Assembly (NCBI RefSeq): GCF_945859685.1
Contig: NC_079149.1
Location: 102,388,863-102,452,862, forward strand
From: Eupeodes corollae
Taxonomy: Eukaryota; Arthropoda; Insecta; Diptera; Syrphidae
Direction: 5' to 3'
Length of the DNA: 64,000 nt
In this document: one piece after another, positions 33,861-44,424 of the stretch
Layout of the letters: every line of letters starts with the position of its first letter
Numbering within the stretch: the stretch's first letter is position 1
Made by a program: the position numbers and the translations under genes
Notes under the pieces: generated by a model
Told to the model about the DNA's origin: nothing
The model's database searches: none
Seen by the model: the letters and a program-made list of their open reading frames with translations, nothing else

Positions 33861-34544
33861 TTTTATTAAAACAAATACATTGCTTTTTAGTGCCTCTTTA
33901 AAAAAAAACTAGTAGTAAAATATTTCAACTCGAACACCTTTAAGTCAATTATTAGTTTTTAGATATGCGTAATTCGCGTAAGGCTAAATTTTGCACACGG
34001 GAGGGTTTCGGAAAATTCAACTTTACGTCTGTTGTGTCGAAAAATATGATTCAATACTTCTGCTGCAAAATTTATTTCGCCATTTTTCGCTTGTTAAACT
34101 CAAAACGGACTCGTGGAAATTAACAATTCAAAATTTTACCGCACTAGTATCGAAATGTACTTTAACGCTCAATTCGCGCATCTCTCTCCATCAAAAATAA
34201 ATAAGGTACTCAAGATAATTACTAATTAGTCCAGCATATTTCCACACCTCGCAAAAATAAAAAAAAAATACGTGGCATAGAATTAAATTTTTTTCAATCA
34301 GAAAACCCTTTGCTGAGTTAGGCTGCATGGATTTAATATTTTTGGGTTAATAGCAACTTAGGCTATATGGGTTTGACTTTTTGGAGATACTAGCAAGTTG
34401 AGCTATGTGGGCTTAAAGTTTATGGGATTTATTGTGAGTTGGGCTATATGTGGTAAACATTTTTCGGGTATATAGCTTTCGAGTTTGTGGAGTCAACTAA
34501 ATAAATTTCTTATTCGTATTAACTCGGGCCTGATCGCAACCTAT

Positions 34545-34860
34545 TGGAAAAATGATTTCCAGGGCATAATTTCATAAAATTTGACAGGGTTTTTATAAAA
34601 TAAGAAAAATATGCAAAACTCCTGAAACGTTTTCTGCGGTCAGTGAATTTCTTTTCCCTTTCACACCGATGCATTGATAATTTAGAAAAACCCTGTTCAT
34701 CGCCAACTACATTGTACGGAGTTCCACTTCCAAGCCAATGTAATGCATATAATATAATTTGGGTTTTAGTTTCAAGAAAGTAATTTCTGTAAACATGGCC
34801 CAATTTTCGATAAAACATATTCCAAGGCTCTTTTTCCAATATGATTTTTTTTATTTTAGG
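34545..34860 (-). pseudogene. PIF/Harbinger-like transposase relic
   Basis: One minus-strand frame contains ETKTQIILYALHWLGSGTPY followed by NVVGDEQGFSKLSMHRC. This resembles the helix-turn-helix preceding the nuclease core of HARBI1-like proteins, where a 'vlia-L-flasG-f--vgd--gvsksTvsr' pattern is typical. The downstream nuclease motifs are not found; the hAT element begins only about 10 bp from the last readable part. Identification rests on this one segment. Confidence 0.5.
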
Positions 34861-35258
34861 TCATTCAACGATTCAAAATCATTATTTATTCTTTGTTTAA
34901 AATTCCAAGGGTGCCGGCGACGTATTCCACGGAAATCCAACTGAGAATCCCCATTTCTTTTACTGTCACTTGGAAACATATCGTTAATCAGTTTAGGTCT
35001 TTTCACTGTAAATATTTGAATGTTACTGAGATTCCTATCGCAATTGTCAATTAAATACTGAAAAATTTCTAAATTATTATTTTTAAAATTTCATAAAATA
35101 ATTATCAATAAAAAATTGTTGTATTCTTCTTGACAATTGTCAAAAAATAAATGACAATTCATTGTCATGACAGTTTCTTTATGAAACGAAAAGATGACAA
35201 CTGTCAGGTATTTTACTCCAATTCCTATGGAATACATTTTGACAATTGTCAAGTTGTA

Positions 35259-36108
35259 CGAGGGTCGTTTGAAAAGTCCGTGCAAAGTCAGACAGATGGC
35301 ACTACTGGTGCATATCGAGGTAATTTACAGTTAGTAGCCAGGTGGGTCTATTGGTATGTGTTTAATATTCGTTTGAATTGAGGATGTCAAAAAAATGAAC
35401 GAAAAAGAATTTCGTGTGTTGATTAAACATTACCTTATGAAAGGCAAAACTCCTCAGGAGACTAAACAGAGGTTGATAAACATTATGGTGACTGCCCACC
35501 TTCTGGTAGAACAGTTAACAAGTGGTTTAAAAATTTACGGAGTGGCCATATTAGCACAACAGACTTTGGACGTTCTAGACGTCGGCTGGGAAGGTTATGG
35601 CGACTGTCTTTTGGGATTCGCAAGGAATAATCTTCATCAACTATCTGGAAAAGGATAAAACCATTAAAGGTGAATATTATTCATTGCTATTGGACCGTTT
35701 GAAAACCGACCTGAAAGAGAAACGTCCACGAGTGGCCCACAAAAAAGTTCTTTACCATCACGACAAGGCACCAGCTCATACCTCAGCAGTTACAACAACA
35801 AAACTATTAGAATTAGGATTCCAAATCGTTCCACATCCCCCCTATTCTCCAGACTTGGCTCCGTCGGACTATTATTTATTCCCCAATATGAAGAAATGGC
35901 TGGCGGAATAAAAATTCCATTCAAACGAGGAGGTCATTGCAGTAACCAATGGCTTCTTTACAGGTTTAGACAAATCCTATCATTCGGACTATAGCTGCGT
36001 TGGACAAAGTGTATAAGCCTGAAAGGAGAAAGGTTGAAAAATAAAAAAGGTTAATCCAAAAAAATTAAGCAGTTTTTATGTTCGCACGGACTTTTCAAAC
36101 GACCCTCG
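35259..36108 (+). mobile_element. mariner element, internally deleted
   Basis: Terminal inverted repeats CGAGGGTCGTTTGAAAAGTC at the left and the same sequence on the reverse strand at the right, flanked by TA at 35257-35258 and 36109-36110. At 850 bp it is shorter than a typical 1.3 kb mariner, so about a third has been lost. The contained transposase is broken. Confidence 0.92.
35395..35911 (+). pseudogene. mariner transposase (DD34D), broken
   Basis: The start codon at 35395 opens MNEKEFRVLIKHYLMKGKTP, the N-terminal helix-turn-helix of mariner transposases, but the frame degenerates within about 45 codons and ends at 35658. A second frame from about 35597 gives VFWDSQGIIFINYLEKDKTI, HHDKAPAHTS and YSPDLAPSDYYLFPNMKKWL. 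The second and third catalytic Asp are present with 34 residues between them. The linker and the region of the first catalytic Asp are largely deleted. A stop follows LAE at 35909-35911. Confidence 0.88.
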
Positions 36109-36110
36109 TA

Positions 36111-37640
36111 TATTAGCAATATACGTCACTTGTACCAATTTTCAATGTTAATGAAAAAATCCCCAGAAAGAAAACCCTGTTGACAAGTCTTATAACCGAA
36201 TTAAAGTGCGCAAAGTCGGATTTCGTTTAAAAACTTTTGACACATTGATATTGAGCGAGTAAATTTAAAGACTTTTAATTCTAAAGAGTGTTTCAGGTAG
36301 GCAGACGTCAGGTCTCTAGATAATACGGATTCTCGTATCTCTATATGTTAGACTTAGAAGTTAAGACTAAGGTTATACTCATTTATACATTAACATTTAA
36401 AAAACAAAAAAATAACAAGAACAATCAAATGACTTGGAGTGTATTTCCTTCAAAAGCTTTACTTTTGTTGAGTACATAAATATATCTGAAGATGTTAGAC
36501 AAATTTTGAAAGAATAAAAACTTCTCTTATTTTTGCTTTTTTTCAATTTTAAATGCATATTTATTTTTATGTTACGTCGTCCAATCATGAAATTGCATTT
36601 GCATTCTCTATATTTACAAAAGGATCTGAATCTTTGTTTCTTTTAAAAATCCATCATCGAATATTTAAAATATTATTCAGATAAAACTATAAAATAAATA
36701 TTTAACAATTTTGTTTATGTATAGAAAAGAAATACAGTAACAAGTTGTTCCAAAGTGCTTGCATCTGCATTAAGGACAAACAAAATATTTGCATTCGAGG
36801 TATTGAAATATTCAAAAGAAATACGCGAATCCATCTGTAAGATTTTTATTTACTTTGAATAAATCAATATAAAAAAAAATATTTACAAATGCAATACATA
36901 CATACATAAATTTTATTTAAACAAAATCAGTTTTATCCACTTAGAAATTGTGTGCGAAAAGGATTCTGTTGGTAAATACAAAACATAAAGGATTTTTAAA
37001 AAGGATACAAATTCTTCAATATTGGCTTCCAATAGTGTACTCGTATTTTCAGTTCCCTTCCTTTGAATGTAAATCCCAAGATTCCTTTACAATAAAAATC
37101 ATTTTCAGGAAAACACTTTATTTCTTGTAAGACTGTTAAGTAATTTTTAGAACTTCCTTTAAAAGAAGTTGTATTTTGTTTAGTGAATTTATACTATAGA
37201 ACCACTGAATCTTACTTATTTGAAGTTCTTATGGATGATGAGATTTTTCATTTGAATTTTAGGTAATAGATTCTTCTTTAAGCTTTTGAAGTTTTCAATA
37301 TTGAATTTATTTAGAGAAATAAGTTTTATTCAAAATAATAAAACATCAAAGAAGGAGAAGGAAACGTTTCTTTAAAAGGTTAATTCCTTTTATCGAAACT
37401 TGCTTTTGATGCATAGGAATTCTTCAAACCTCTTGGATTAATTGTAAGCGAAGGTAGTTTTTGAATGGCTTGGATCAGTTTTTTTAAGATTTAACAACCT
37501 TTTAAGAAAAAGCAAACTAAGTGGAGGGTATTGGAATCATGAATAACAAAAACACGGGCAAGTTCCGACGTCATAAAAGGGACTTCAATACTTGCCTTGC
37601 ATTCTATTATATCTGATTGGCTAGCTGCAAGAAATTGATT
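36111..37640. other. No gene recognised
   Basis: AT-rich DNA, with one short CATA run near 36895-36908. No coding sequence or known repeat was identified. Confidence 0.5.
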
Positions 37641-37654
37641 TACAATTAAGGGAC

Positions 37655-37990
37655 TGTTCACATGAAATCTACCAACGTCCGACGAATGAATAAATAAATG
37701 TGATTTTAAAAAATGTATAAAGCTAATTCTGTGCGTTTTGTAAACAAAAAAAGTAGAAATATAGCTTTAGTTAATCTTAAGGTAATAAAATTAGCTTTTT
37801 CATTGCGTAAAAAAGACAAATTTAAGAAAACAAATTGTTCATCGCGAATTGTAATCTGGTTGTACTGAACTGTCAAACTCAATCTGCATTTCACATACGA
37901 TCCAAACTTCAACGAATAAAATATCCGCTTCAAACTCGATTAGCGTTCCATATATGATCCAAACTTCAACGAATTAAATCTTCGCTTGAG
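37655..37990. repeat. MITE3-like repeat
   Basis: Begins GGGACTGTTCACATGAAATC (compare the TIR of 44425-44893) and includes GCGAATTGTAATCTGGTTGT and GAACTGTCAAACTCAATCTG, blocks shared with 43899-43972 and 44340-44412. The phrase 'GATCCAAACTTCAACGAAT' is duplicated (about 37898 and 37956). Confidence 0.6.
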
Positions 37991-38150
37991 TTTTAAGCAC
38001 TATATGGCCCCCATTATGAATAGCTTACTTACTTACTTAAGGTGGCACTACAGTCCGGGGCGGACCTGGGCCTCAACCAACAAGCGTCTCCAGCCAGCTC
38101 GGTCCCTAGCTAGCTATCTCCCGTTTTGCACGCCAAGTTGGTTGAGGTCT

Positions 38151-39566
38151 TCACCCACCTAAGTCACAGTCTTCCTTTACTGCGCGGTCCCTCGGGATTG
38201 GATTAGAGGACCTTCCAGGCTGGAGCGTTGATGTCCATCCGATGATGTCGTTATATCTTCTCCTCCATTCTCCATCTATGCGTATGGGACCAAAAATCAC
38301 CCGAAGAATTTTTCTCTCGAAGCATCCTAAGACGCTCTCATCTTTCTTTGACAGGGTCCAGGCCTCAGCGCCATAAATGAGAACCGGGATGATGAGTGTC
38401 TTATAGATAGCGATTTTAGATGCTCGAGAGAGGACTTTACTTCTCAATTGCCTTCTAAGTCCAAAGAAGCAGCGATTTGCAAGAGTTATTCTTCGTTTGA
38501 TTTCAGCGCTGGTGTCGTTGTCTGCATTAATAGCGGTGCCTAGGTAGACAAAGTCCTTAACTACCTCAAAGTTATAGCTGTCCATGGTGACGTTTTGTCC
38601 AACACGTCGTTGTTCAGTGTCCTTTTTTGATGACAGCATATACTTGGTCTTGCCATCATTGACCACTAAACCCATCTTCTTCGCTACCGTCGCAATGATC
38701 AAAAACGCTCCATTGACATCACGCTTTGATCTTCCAATTATGTCAATATCATCTGCGTATCCGAGTAATTGGAGATTGTGCCTCTTGTGTTGACGGTTGA
38801 GTTTTGCACAATTCTTTCCAGAATGAAGTTGAAAAAGTCGCATGACAGTGCATCGCCTTTTCTAAAACCTTTTTTGACATCAAATGCATCGGTAAGATCT
38901 TTTCCGACCTTGATAGAGCAGCGTGCATTCTCTATCGTCATTATGCACAAACGGATAAGTTTGACAGGGATGCCAAAACTAGACATTGCTCGGTAGAACT
39001 CTTCCCTATAGATGCTGTTATACGCGGCTTTAAAATCGATAAAGAGATGGTGGGTATCAGCTCCTGGGTTTTTTCCAAGATCTGCCGTAGTGTGAATATT
39101 TGGTCGATAGTGGACTTTGCTGGTCTGAAGCCACACTGATAAGGACCAATCAGGTTGTTGACGAATGGCTTCAGACGTTCACATAATACGGCAGAGAGGA
39201 TCTTATACGCAATGTTAAGGGCCTGATGCCTCTGTAGTTGGCGCAGTTTAGAAGGTCTCCTTTCTTATATATCGGGCTCACTAAGCTGAGATTCCACTCA
39301 TCAAGCATGCTTCCTTCCGACCATATTTTGCAGATAAGTTGGTGCATGCTCCCTACTAAGTCATCGCCTGCTGCTTTGAATAGTTCGGCACCGATGCCGT
39401 CAGCTCCAGCAGATTTGTTTGTCTTAAGTTTAGATATAGCTATCTTCACTTCGTCAAGGTCGTGTAGGCGGAATTGTTGAACTGCGTCACTGTCCCTTAC
39501 AGCCGAATTCGGTTCGTCATCGCCGTTATATAATTTGGAGAAGTGATCTTTCCATATTCTCAGCAT
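38151..39566 (-). pseudogene. LINE L4 reverse transcriptase, frameshifted
   Basis: Three frames in series. 39566-39171: linker and fingers with VKIAISKLKTNKSAGADGIG, YKKGDLLNCANYRGI. 39136-38738: motif A HHLFIDFKAAYNSIYREEF, motif B GFRKGDALSCDFF. 38843-38151: motif C LLGYADDIDIIGRSK, KTKYMLSSKKDTEQRR, NRCFFGLRRQLRSKVL, LIIPVLIYGAEAWTL. The catalytic YADD is intact. Frame changes near 39150 and 38770-38800 and the C-terminal deletion prevent a single polypeptide. Confidence 0.88.
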
Positions 39567-39737
39567 CGACTGCGGTTCTACTGCGATGTTCCTTTGATCG
39601 TCTTTACAGGCTTCGGTTCAGTGGCTGGTACCCTTGAGAGGTTTTTTTTACCTTTTGGTTGAATTTCCGAACCTCTTTTTTTTGTGACATCCCTCTATCT
39701 CCTCAATCGCGTGCTTCTCATGCTCTCTTTTTTCCGT

Positions 39738-40733
39738 CTAAGAAGTCGGTGCTCCTCTTTCCTCTTCTGCTCGTAGAGCAGCTCTAGTCCTTTTGTGCAG
39801 CGCCGTTTTGTATGCGTCTTGTTTCGCTGCGTGCGCTTGCCGGCATTCGTCGTCAAACCAGGGGTTTCGCTGTGGTGGCCGGGTGAAACCTAGCACTTCA
39901 GAGGCGGCATCTCTGATGGCTGCGAGGCAATGTTGCCACTGGTTTTCAATGCTTAATGCAGGCAGCATAGGACTCCTTAAGAGGTTATTAGAGACTCGAT
40001 CGGAAAAGGACATGGCAATCTCTTGCGATTGTAGCCGTCTAACGTCGAATCTTCTCACAGTACTTCCTTGTTTTGGCTTGGATCGGGATATCCGTAGCCG
40101 TACCTTGCCTACAACGAGGTAGTGGTCCGAGTCAATATTGGCCTCTCGGAATGTTCGGATATCCTGGATACTGGAGAAGTGTCGTGCGTCGATCGCAATG
40201 TGGTCAATCTGGTTGACGGTTGATTGATCAGGAGATTTCCATGTCCCCTTGTGGATATTAAGATGCGTGAACTGCGTACTAGCTACCAGAACGTCTCGCC
40301 CCGCAGCGAAATCGACCAGCCTGAATCCGTTGTCGGAGGTAGTGTCGTGCAGACTGTATCTCCCGATTATGCCACCAAAGATGTCTTCTCTTCCTAGCTT
40401 GGCATTAAAATCTCCTAAGACAATTTTAATGCCATAGCCAGGGCACTGCTCATATGTCTTGTCCAAGAGCTCGAAGAACATATCTTTGGTGTCTTCATCT
40501 TTCTCCTCTGTTGGGGCATGCGCGCATATTAGGCTTATGTTGGCGAATTTAGCCTTGATGCGGATTGTCGTGATGCGCTCGCTCACACTGTTGAAACTCA
40601 AGACTTTTTGCCTGAGCCTAGTTTCAACAACAAATCCACACCCAAATAGACGCTGTCTTTGTTCACGGTAGCAGTCGCCGTAGTAGATATCGCAGTCTTT
40701 TAGTTTGCGTTTGCCCGGTCCATCCCATCGCAC
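39738..40733 (-). CDS. LINE L4 APE-type endonuclease domain (about 331 codons open)
   Basis: Apurinic-endonuclease-like domain that nicks target DNA to prime reverse transcription. Visible catalytic motifs: QEVRWDG (metal-binding Glu, at the 5' edge), ICAHAPTEE, KIVLGDFNAKLG (Asp and Asn), and the terminal SDHYLVVGKVRL with the catalytic Asp-His. The open frame actually extends upstream without a stop to the TWNVRSL motif at about 40835. Downstream residues 230-331 form the linker to the RT. Proteins with this domain are often mislabelled craniofacial development protein 2; the context here shows a retrotransposon. Confidence 0.88.
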   Translation of the reverse strand: MRWDGPGKRKLKDCDIYYGDCYREQRQRLFGCGFVVETRLRQKVLSFNSVSERITTIRIKAKFANISLICAHAPTEEKDEDTKDMFFELLDKTYEQCPGYGIKIVLGDFNAKLGREDIFGGIIGRYSLHDTTSDNGFRLVDFAAGRDVLVASTQFTHLNIHKGTWKSPDQSTVNQIDHIAIDARHFSSIQDIRTFREANIDSDHYLVVGKVRLRISRSKPKQGSTVRRFDVRRLQSQEIAMSFSDRVSNNLLRSPMLPALSIENQWQHCLAAIRDAASEVLGFTRPPQRNPWFDDECRQAHAAKQDAYKTALHKRTRAALRAEEERGAPTS

Positions 40734-41231
40734 TTCTTGGATGGCTGTAATATCTGCCTTGCAGCAGTTTAGGGCTTCTGATAATTGTTCGGCTGCACGT
40801 GGTCTGTTAAGGGACCTAACATTCCACGTACATATCCGAAATTCGTTGTCCTTATTTCGTTTGCGTGGGTTGTCAACAGTGAATCCGTCCGTATCCGAGG
40901 CTTGTTGGTGCTTCGAAACTTAAGGTATTTTTACGTGGCCAGGAAGTCACCCTGACGGCACAACCCCCAACCTGGAGGGCCATATCCTTAGTATAACTCC
41001 AAGGAAGGGGAGCCGGATAAACCACTCCTTACAGGCCTGGCCTCCGAATATGTCGAAGAAGCCCTATAAGGTGTTCACTAAGTAGTTCAACCTTACTGGA
41101 ACTGTAGACGCCACCGTTGATTCTATCTCGAGAATTCGTCCGCTGCCGCCTGGATAAGGAGAGGTGCCTTAGTGGAAACACCTCTCCCCCCCTCTCTCGT
41201 TTGCTGCCCCCAACAACTTTCCACTGCCACA

Positions 41232-41493
41232 CAGCCTTATATGTCACTAACCATAATAGACGCTCTGCTCAGTTTCGTTAAATTTCGCTAACTTTCGCGC
41301 AATTACGCAAGAGCCATTTAAATGGCTCGAGCTTAAGCAAATGTCAAATTTGAAACGCATTTCGTTTGACATTTGCTTAAGTTACTTGAATCCATTATGG
41401 TTACTTTTTGTTTTGACGATCACTTCTGATAACTTTTCGTTCACTTTTGACATAAGCTTATTTTCGGTTAAGTCTATTATACATAGTTGGGGC
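41232..41493. repeat. MITE with GGCCC ends, left end lost
   Basis: Nearly identical to 48526-48755 (phrases CTTATATGTCACTAACCATA, GCGCAATTACGCAAGAGCC). The right terminus ATAGTTGGGGC is followed by TTAA. The left terminus is missing where LINE L4 begins. It contains an inverted core, GCTTAAGCAAATGTCAAATT paired with TTTGACATTTGCTTAAG, that is partly deleted in the other copy. Confidence 0.75.
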
Positions 41494-41499
41494 TTAAAA

Positions 41500-42537
41500 G
41501 TTCTTTCAAATTGACTTGTTCTCTAATTTTCTCTCCAGCTTTGATCGAATGAAAGTTTCGTTAAAAAATATTTCTTATCTCTCACTAGCATCGAACAGTG
41601 ACTTGTCTCGAAAGTGAGGTTTATCGGTAAACAAAAGTCACTTATGAAAAATGGGATCATATGCAATCCCGTTTTTGATTCAATTTGAAATCGGTAATCA
41701 GGTGTCAGTCTATTCGAATTGAAAAGCTTAACGAAACTAAGAATCACTTGACAGCTGACAAAATGGCCGCCATTTACAAAGTTTTGCAAACTGACAGTGG
41801 CATCTAAAAAAAAACGTCATTAAAACAAAATTGAAACATCTATGTATTTTTATCAATTTGACAAACTTTTATAATATTTAATACAGATGTCCATTGAATG
41901 CTTTAAGCACTTTAAAGGCTGTGCCATTGTGAACTTTTACGTAAATAAATTAAATCCGTGACGTATTGCAGCAAACAATGAATAGTTTCGAACTGTCATG
42001 TCTATGACGAAGCACTTCGTAAGCAGATAGCCTAAGGAATATACTAAGCCTCCAATGTTAAACATTTTCCATTTCGCATAAACCTTGACATCCGAATCAA
42101 TTAGCTTTCAAAAAACATACAAAAGAAGGGATTTTGTAGATCCTCTGTTGTTCTATCCCATGAAGTATAGCCATAGCCTTAGAAGATCTACCCTATTTTC
42201 AAACACCTTCGGCTTTTATCAATATCTACAGAAAATTTACCTTTTGTATTACGGTTACCTCTTACCTATTCTCTTTGTGTTGAATATTTTGTCCTGGACG
42301 TGCATCCGGTCCCGTTCGTCCAATCGTCCAATCCTCCATCGACATGATAAAGGTTCGCCTTTTGATTTAGCTTGATAGGCATTTTGGTCATTTGCTGTAA
42401 AGAACACACCATCAATCCAAAACCTTCCTCATCCAATTTCATTGATAATTATTATTGTTCCCTCTTTATGTCTCACAGTCATTTCATGGTCTTTCAGTTA
42501 ATTAATCTAATTATCTTTTGTATCTCTATACTTTCAG
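41500..42537. other. Probable intron or upstream region of dipeptidase
   Basis: AT-rich DNA with no recognised exon. A pyrimidine-rich stretch leads into the dipeptidase acceptor CTTTCAG at 42531-42537. Preceding exons carrying the metal-binding HxD motif were not found here. Confidence 0.5.
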
Positions 42538-42799
42538 ACAATCATACGCGAAATGAATCGCCTCGGAATGATGGTCGACCTGTCACACGTGTCTGTTGGC
42601 ACAATGCGTGACGCGCTTGAAACCAGCGAAGCTCCTGTGATATTCTCTCATTCGTCAGCCTATGAACTGTGCAATTCCAGTCGTAACGTTCAGGATGACA
42701 TTCTTCAGTCGCTGGCCAAAAATGGCGGCATGGTGATGGTGAATTTCTACTCGAGATTCCTATCGTGCAGTGATAATTCTACCGTACAGGATGCTGTCG
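42538..42799 (+). CDS. Membrane dipeptidase (peptidase M19), internal exon
   Basis: Zinc-dependent dipeptidase of the renal/membrane dipeptidase family, which hydrolyses dipeptides at the cell surface. The exon is 262 bp between an acceptor TATACTTTCAG and a donor GTGAGTAA. It encodes 87 residues plus one base. Family blocks are REMNRLGMMVDLSHVS, then PVIFSHSSAYELC with the conserved His of the zinc site, SRNVQDDILQSLAKNGG and MVMVNFYSRFLSC. There is no stop or frameshift. The next exon (43384-43459) continues in phase. Composition is clearly more GC-rich than the flanks, as expected of host coding sequence. The paralogue cannot be specified. Confidence 0.92.
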
Positions 42800-43383
42800 G
42801 TGAGTAATGTGTTCCTCCTGCTCCCATATATCGTTTTCCTATTTTCCATCAGCTCCTCCTCGTACATTATTTTGCTTTCTCTCTTTCTGCACTTCTGAAA
42901 ATTACATGCTAATTTAAGTTGATGTTTTCTCTTTCATTTTCATTTTCATTCCTCGTCGCTCGATTTTTCTTTGCTGGATGGTGCTTCTACTCGTGCCTGG
43001 GCTTGTGCTCCTGCTCGTGCCTCATTTTGTTGCTGGTGCTGCTGCTGGTGGCGTTGGCGTGTGTACCCTATTCATTGCGTTCACATGGTGATGATTTCCC
43101 TGAATTTACATACCAACGATTTCCTGTGGGCGATTTTCACCATCGATGATTTCAAACGAACGAAATCGTACGGCTTGGCTTGGCTCTTGGCTTGCTCGGC
43201 TGATGTGTGGCATCCATTTCTGCTGAATTTCTCGTTTTGTGCAAAATCACAATTAACAACATTCGTCTTGGGTATAACGATACACACAATTGGAATTGGA
43301 ATTGGAATTGGATGGTGGTGGAAAATGGTGCTGGCTGGAAACTAAATACAAACACATATCCTTACAAATATCCTTGGGTGCAG
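42800..43383 (+). other. Dipeptidase intron (584 bp)
   Basis: Runs from donor GTGAGTAATG to acceptor TTGGGTGCAG. It contains pyrimidine-rich sequence, a GCTGGT-type low-complexity patch at 43030-43060 and an (ATTGGA)n run at about 43289-43312. Open frames inside it are low-complexity artefacts. Confidence 0.8.
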
Positions 43384-43459
43384 CGCACATAAATCACATT
43401 AAGCAAGTAGCTGGCATTGATCATGTTGGGCTGGGAGCTGGATTTGATGGAATCAATCA
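43384..43459 (+). CDS. Membrane dipeptidase (peptidase M19), next internal exon
   Basis: Seventy-six bases that complete the split codon of the previous exon (G|CG = Ala) and read HINHIKQVAGIDHVGLGAGF, then DGINQ, ending in phase 2 at the donor GTAAGT. In this family the segment corresponds to the HIDHI-VAGIDHVGLGGDFDG block that lines the active site. The usual next block (a GLEDVS-type sequence) was not found downstream within the window, so the following intron is long; it would contain the MITE cluster at 43.9-45.1 kb. Confidence 0.92.
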
Positions 43460-43898
43460 GTAAGTACATTGATACATACATACATACATATAAATGCATA
43501 TTTCTGTATTGCTATAATATTTTGGTTTAAGGGTAGGTACCTACTACGTTACGTATACCGCAATAACATTATATCTAGCTTATGTTTAAGGTCGTAATTT
43601 ATGTATATTCCGTTAGACAGATGTGCTATAACAATTTACATGACCTTGAGGGTGTATATTGCTCGTATCTCGCTAAATGAATATTTTGCAATACAATACA
43701 CATGGTGAATTGTGTAATCTAGGAAAAAGTACAAGCCTAAACTTGGTGAATTAAAAGTTCAAACCTATACGAGAGTATACGTTTAAAGTTATTGATGTTT
43801 TATTTATAACGGTTGGCTCGGACATAGTTTAAGCTTAAAGTAATAAAATTAGATTTTTAATTCCCAAAATAAAAGAAATTAAAGAAAACAAAATAATA

Positions 43899-43972
43899 CT
43901 CCGCGAATTACAATCGGATTGCACCGAACTGTCAAACGCAATTCGCGTTCCACATGCAATCCACACAAATTA
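43899..43972. repeat. Direct repeat left of MITE2
   Basis: About 73 bp starting CTCCGCGAATTACAATCGGA and ending CACATGCAATCCACAC. It recurs at 44340-44412, so the MITE at 43976-44338 lies between two near-copies in the same orientation. Confidence 0.75.
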
Positions 43973-43975
43973 TTT

Positions 43976-44338
43976 TGCAGGTTCAGGTGACTTAAGTGAC
44001 TTGACACTAAGGCAAGTTTCTAGTATCTGATTGGAAAGCTGCCAAAACAATGCCTTCCAATAAAGACAACTTTATACGAAAGTTGTCTGCAAGCTAAGCT
44101 TAACTATTCTTTAATTTATTTACTTTTTGCACAATTCCATTTAAGGTTTTCTCTAAAAGGGTTCCTTCTCAATTTAAAAAAGAAATAAGTAATATTATAT
44201 TAATATTTGTGAAGTAAAGTTCTGAATTTAAAATTCATGACACTTGGAAAATTAACTAGTTGCCTTGGTCAAAATGTACTTTCAAAGAATGAATAAATGA
44301 CTGTAAATGAAGTCCCTTATGTTGCCTGAACCTGCCCA
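43976..44338. repeat. MITE2 (GGGCAGGTTCAGG ends), copy 1
   Basis: Left end TTGCAGGTTCAGGTGACTTA, right end on the reverse strand TGGGCAGGTTCAGGCAACAT. Interior blocks TTGGAAAGCTGCCAAAACAA and AATTCATGACACTTGGA are shared with the longer copy at 46323-46864. Non-coding. Confidence 0.75.
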
Positions 44339-44339
44339 T

Positions 44340-44412
44340 TATACTCCGCGAATTGTAATCTGTTTGTATCGAACTGTCAAACTCAATTCGCGTTCCACAA
44401 GCAATCCACACT
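44340..44412. repeat. Direct repeat right of MITE2
   Basis: Near-copy of 43899-43972: CTCCGCGAATTGTAATCTGT ... GTTCCACAAGCAATCCACAC. Confidence 0.75.
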
Positions 44413-44424
44413 TCCCTAGCATCT

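Larger units (their letters stand above)
32543..34532 (-). mobile_element. hAT transposon, non-autonomous, with 8 bp target duplication
   Basis: The left end begins CAGGCCCGGTTTAA; the right end on the reverse strand begins CAGGCCCGAGTTAA, a hAT-type terminal inverted repeat starting CAG. Outside lie ATCGCAAA (32535-32542) and ATCGCAAC (34533-34540), a 7/8 match consistent with the 8 bp duplication of hAT elements. Subterminal arrays of a GGGCTATATGGGTTT-like motif occur near the right end (34315-34480, about 46 bp period) and in inverted orientation near the left (about 32840-32930), as expected for transposase-binding sites. A SINE lies inside (33024-33294). The transposase is broken. Confidence 0.85.
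38024..41225 (-). mobile_element. LINE copy L4, most complete
   Basis: Minus-strand copy of about 3.2 kb with tail CTTACTTACTTACTTAAGG at the left and a 5' leader at the right (TGGAAAGTTGTTGGGGGCAG on the minus strand near 41224). It holds, in 5'-3' order, a leader frame, APE-type endonuclease, reverse transcriptase and C-terminal domain. Several frameshifts and an internal 3' deletion (the ELYGLYSDIDLV segment present in L3 is missing near 38240) make it inactive. The first endonuclease motif TWNVRSLNRPRA is readable upstream of the long frame at about 40835, and the E motif QEVRW at 40735. Confidence 0.9.

Noticed and set aside
39738..40733. Host gene 'craniofacial development protein 2'
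   Set aside because: The domain is an APE-type endonuclease directly upstream of reverse transcriptase motifs in the same element, repeated in other copies in the window; it is a LINE.
42919..43345. Ala/Cys/Trp-rich and Ser/Phe-rich ORFs between the dipeptidase exons
   Set aside because: They lie inside an intron with matching splice phases on both sides and are low-complexity.
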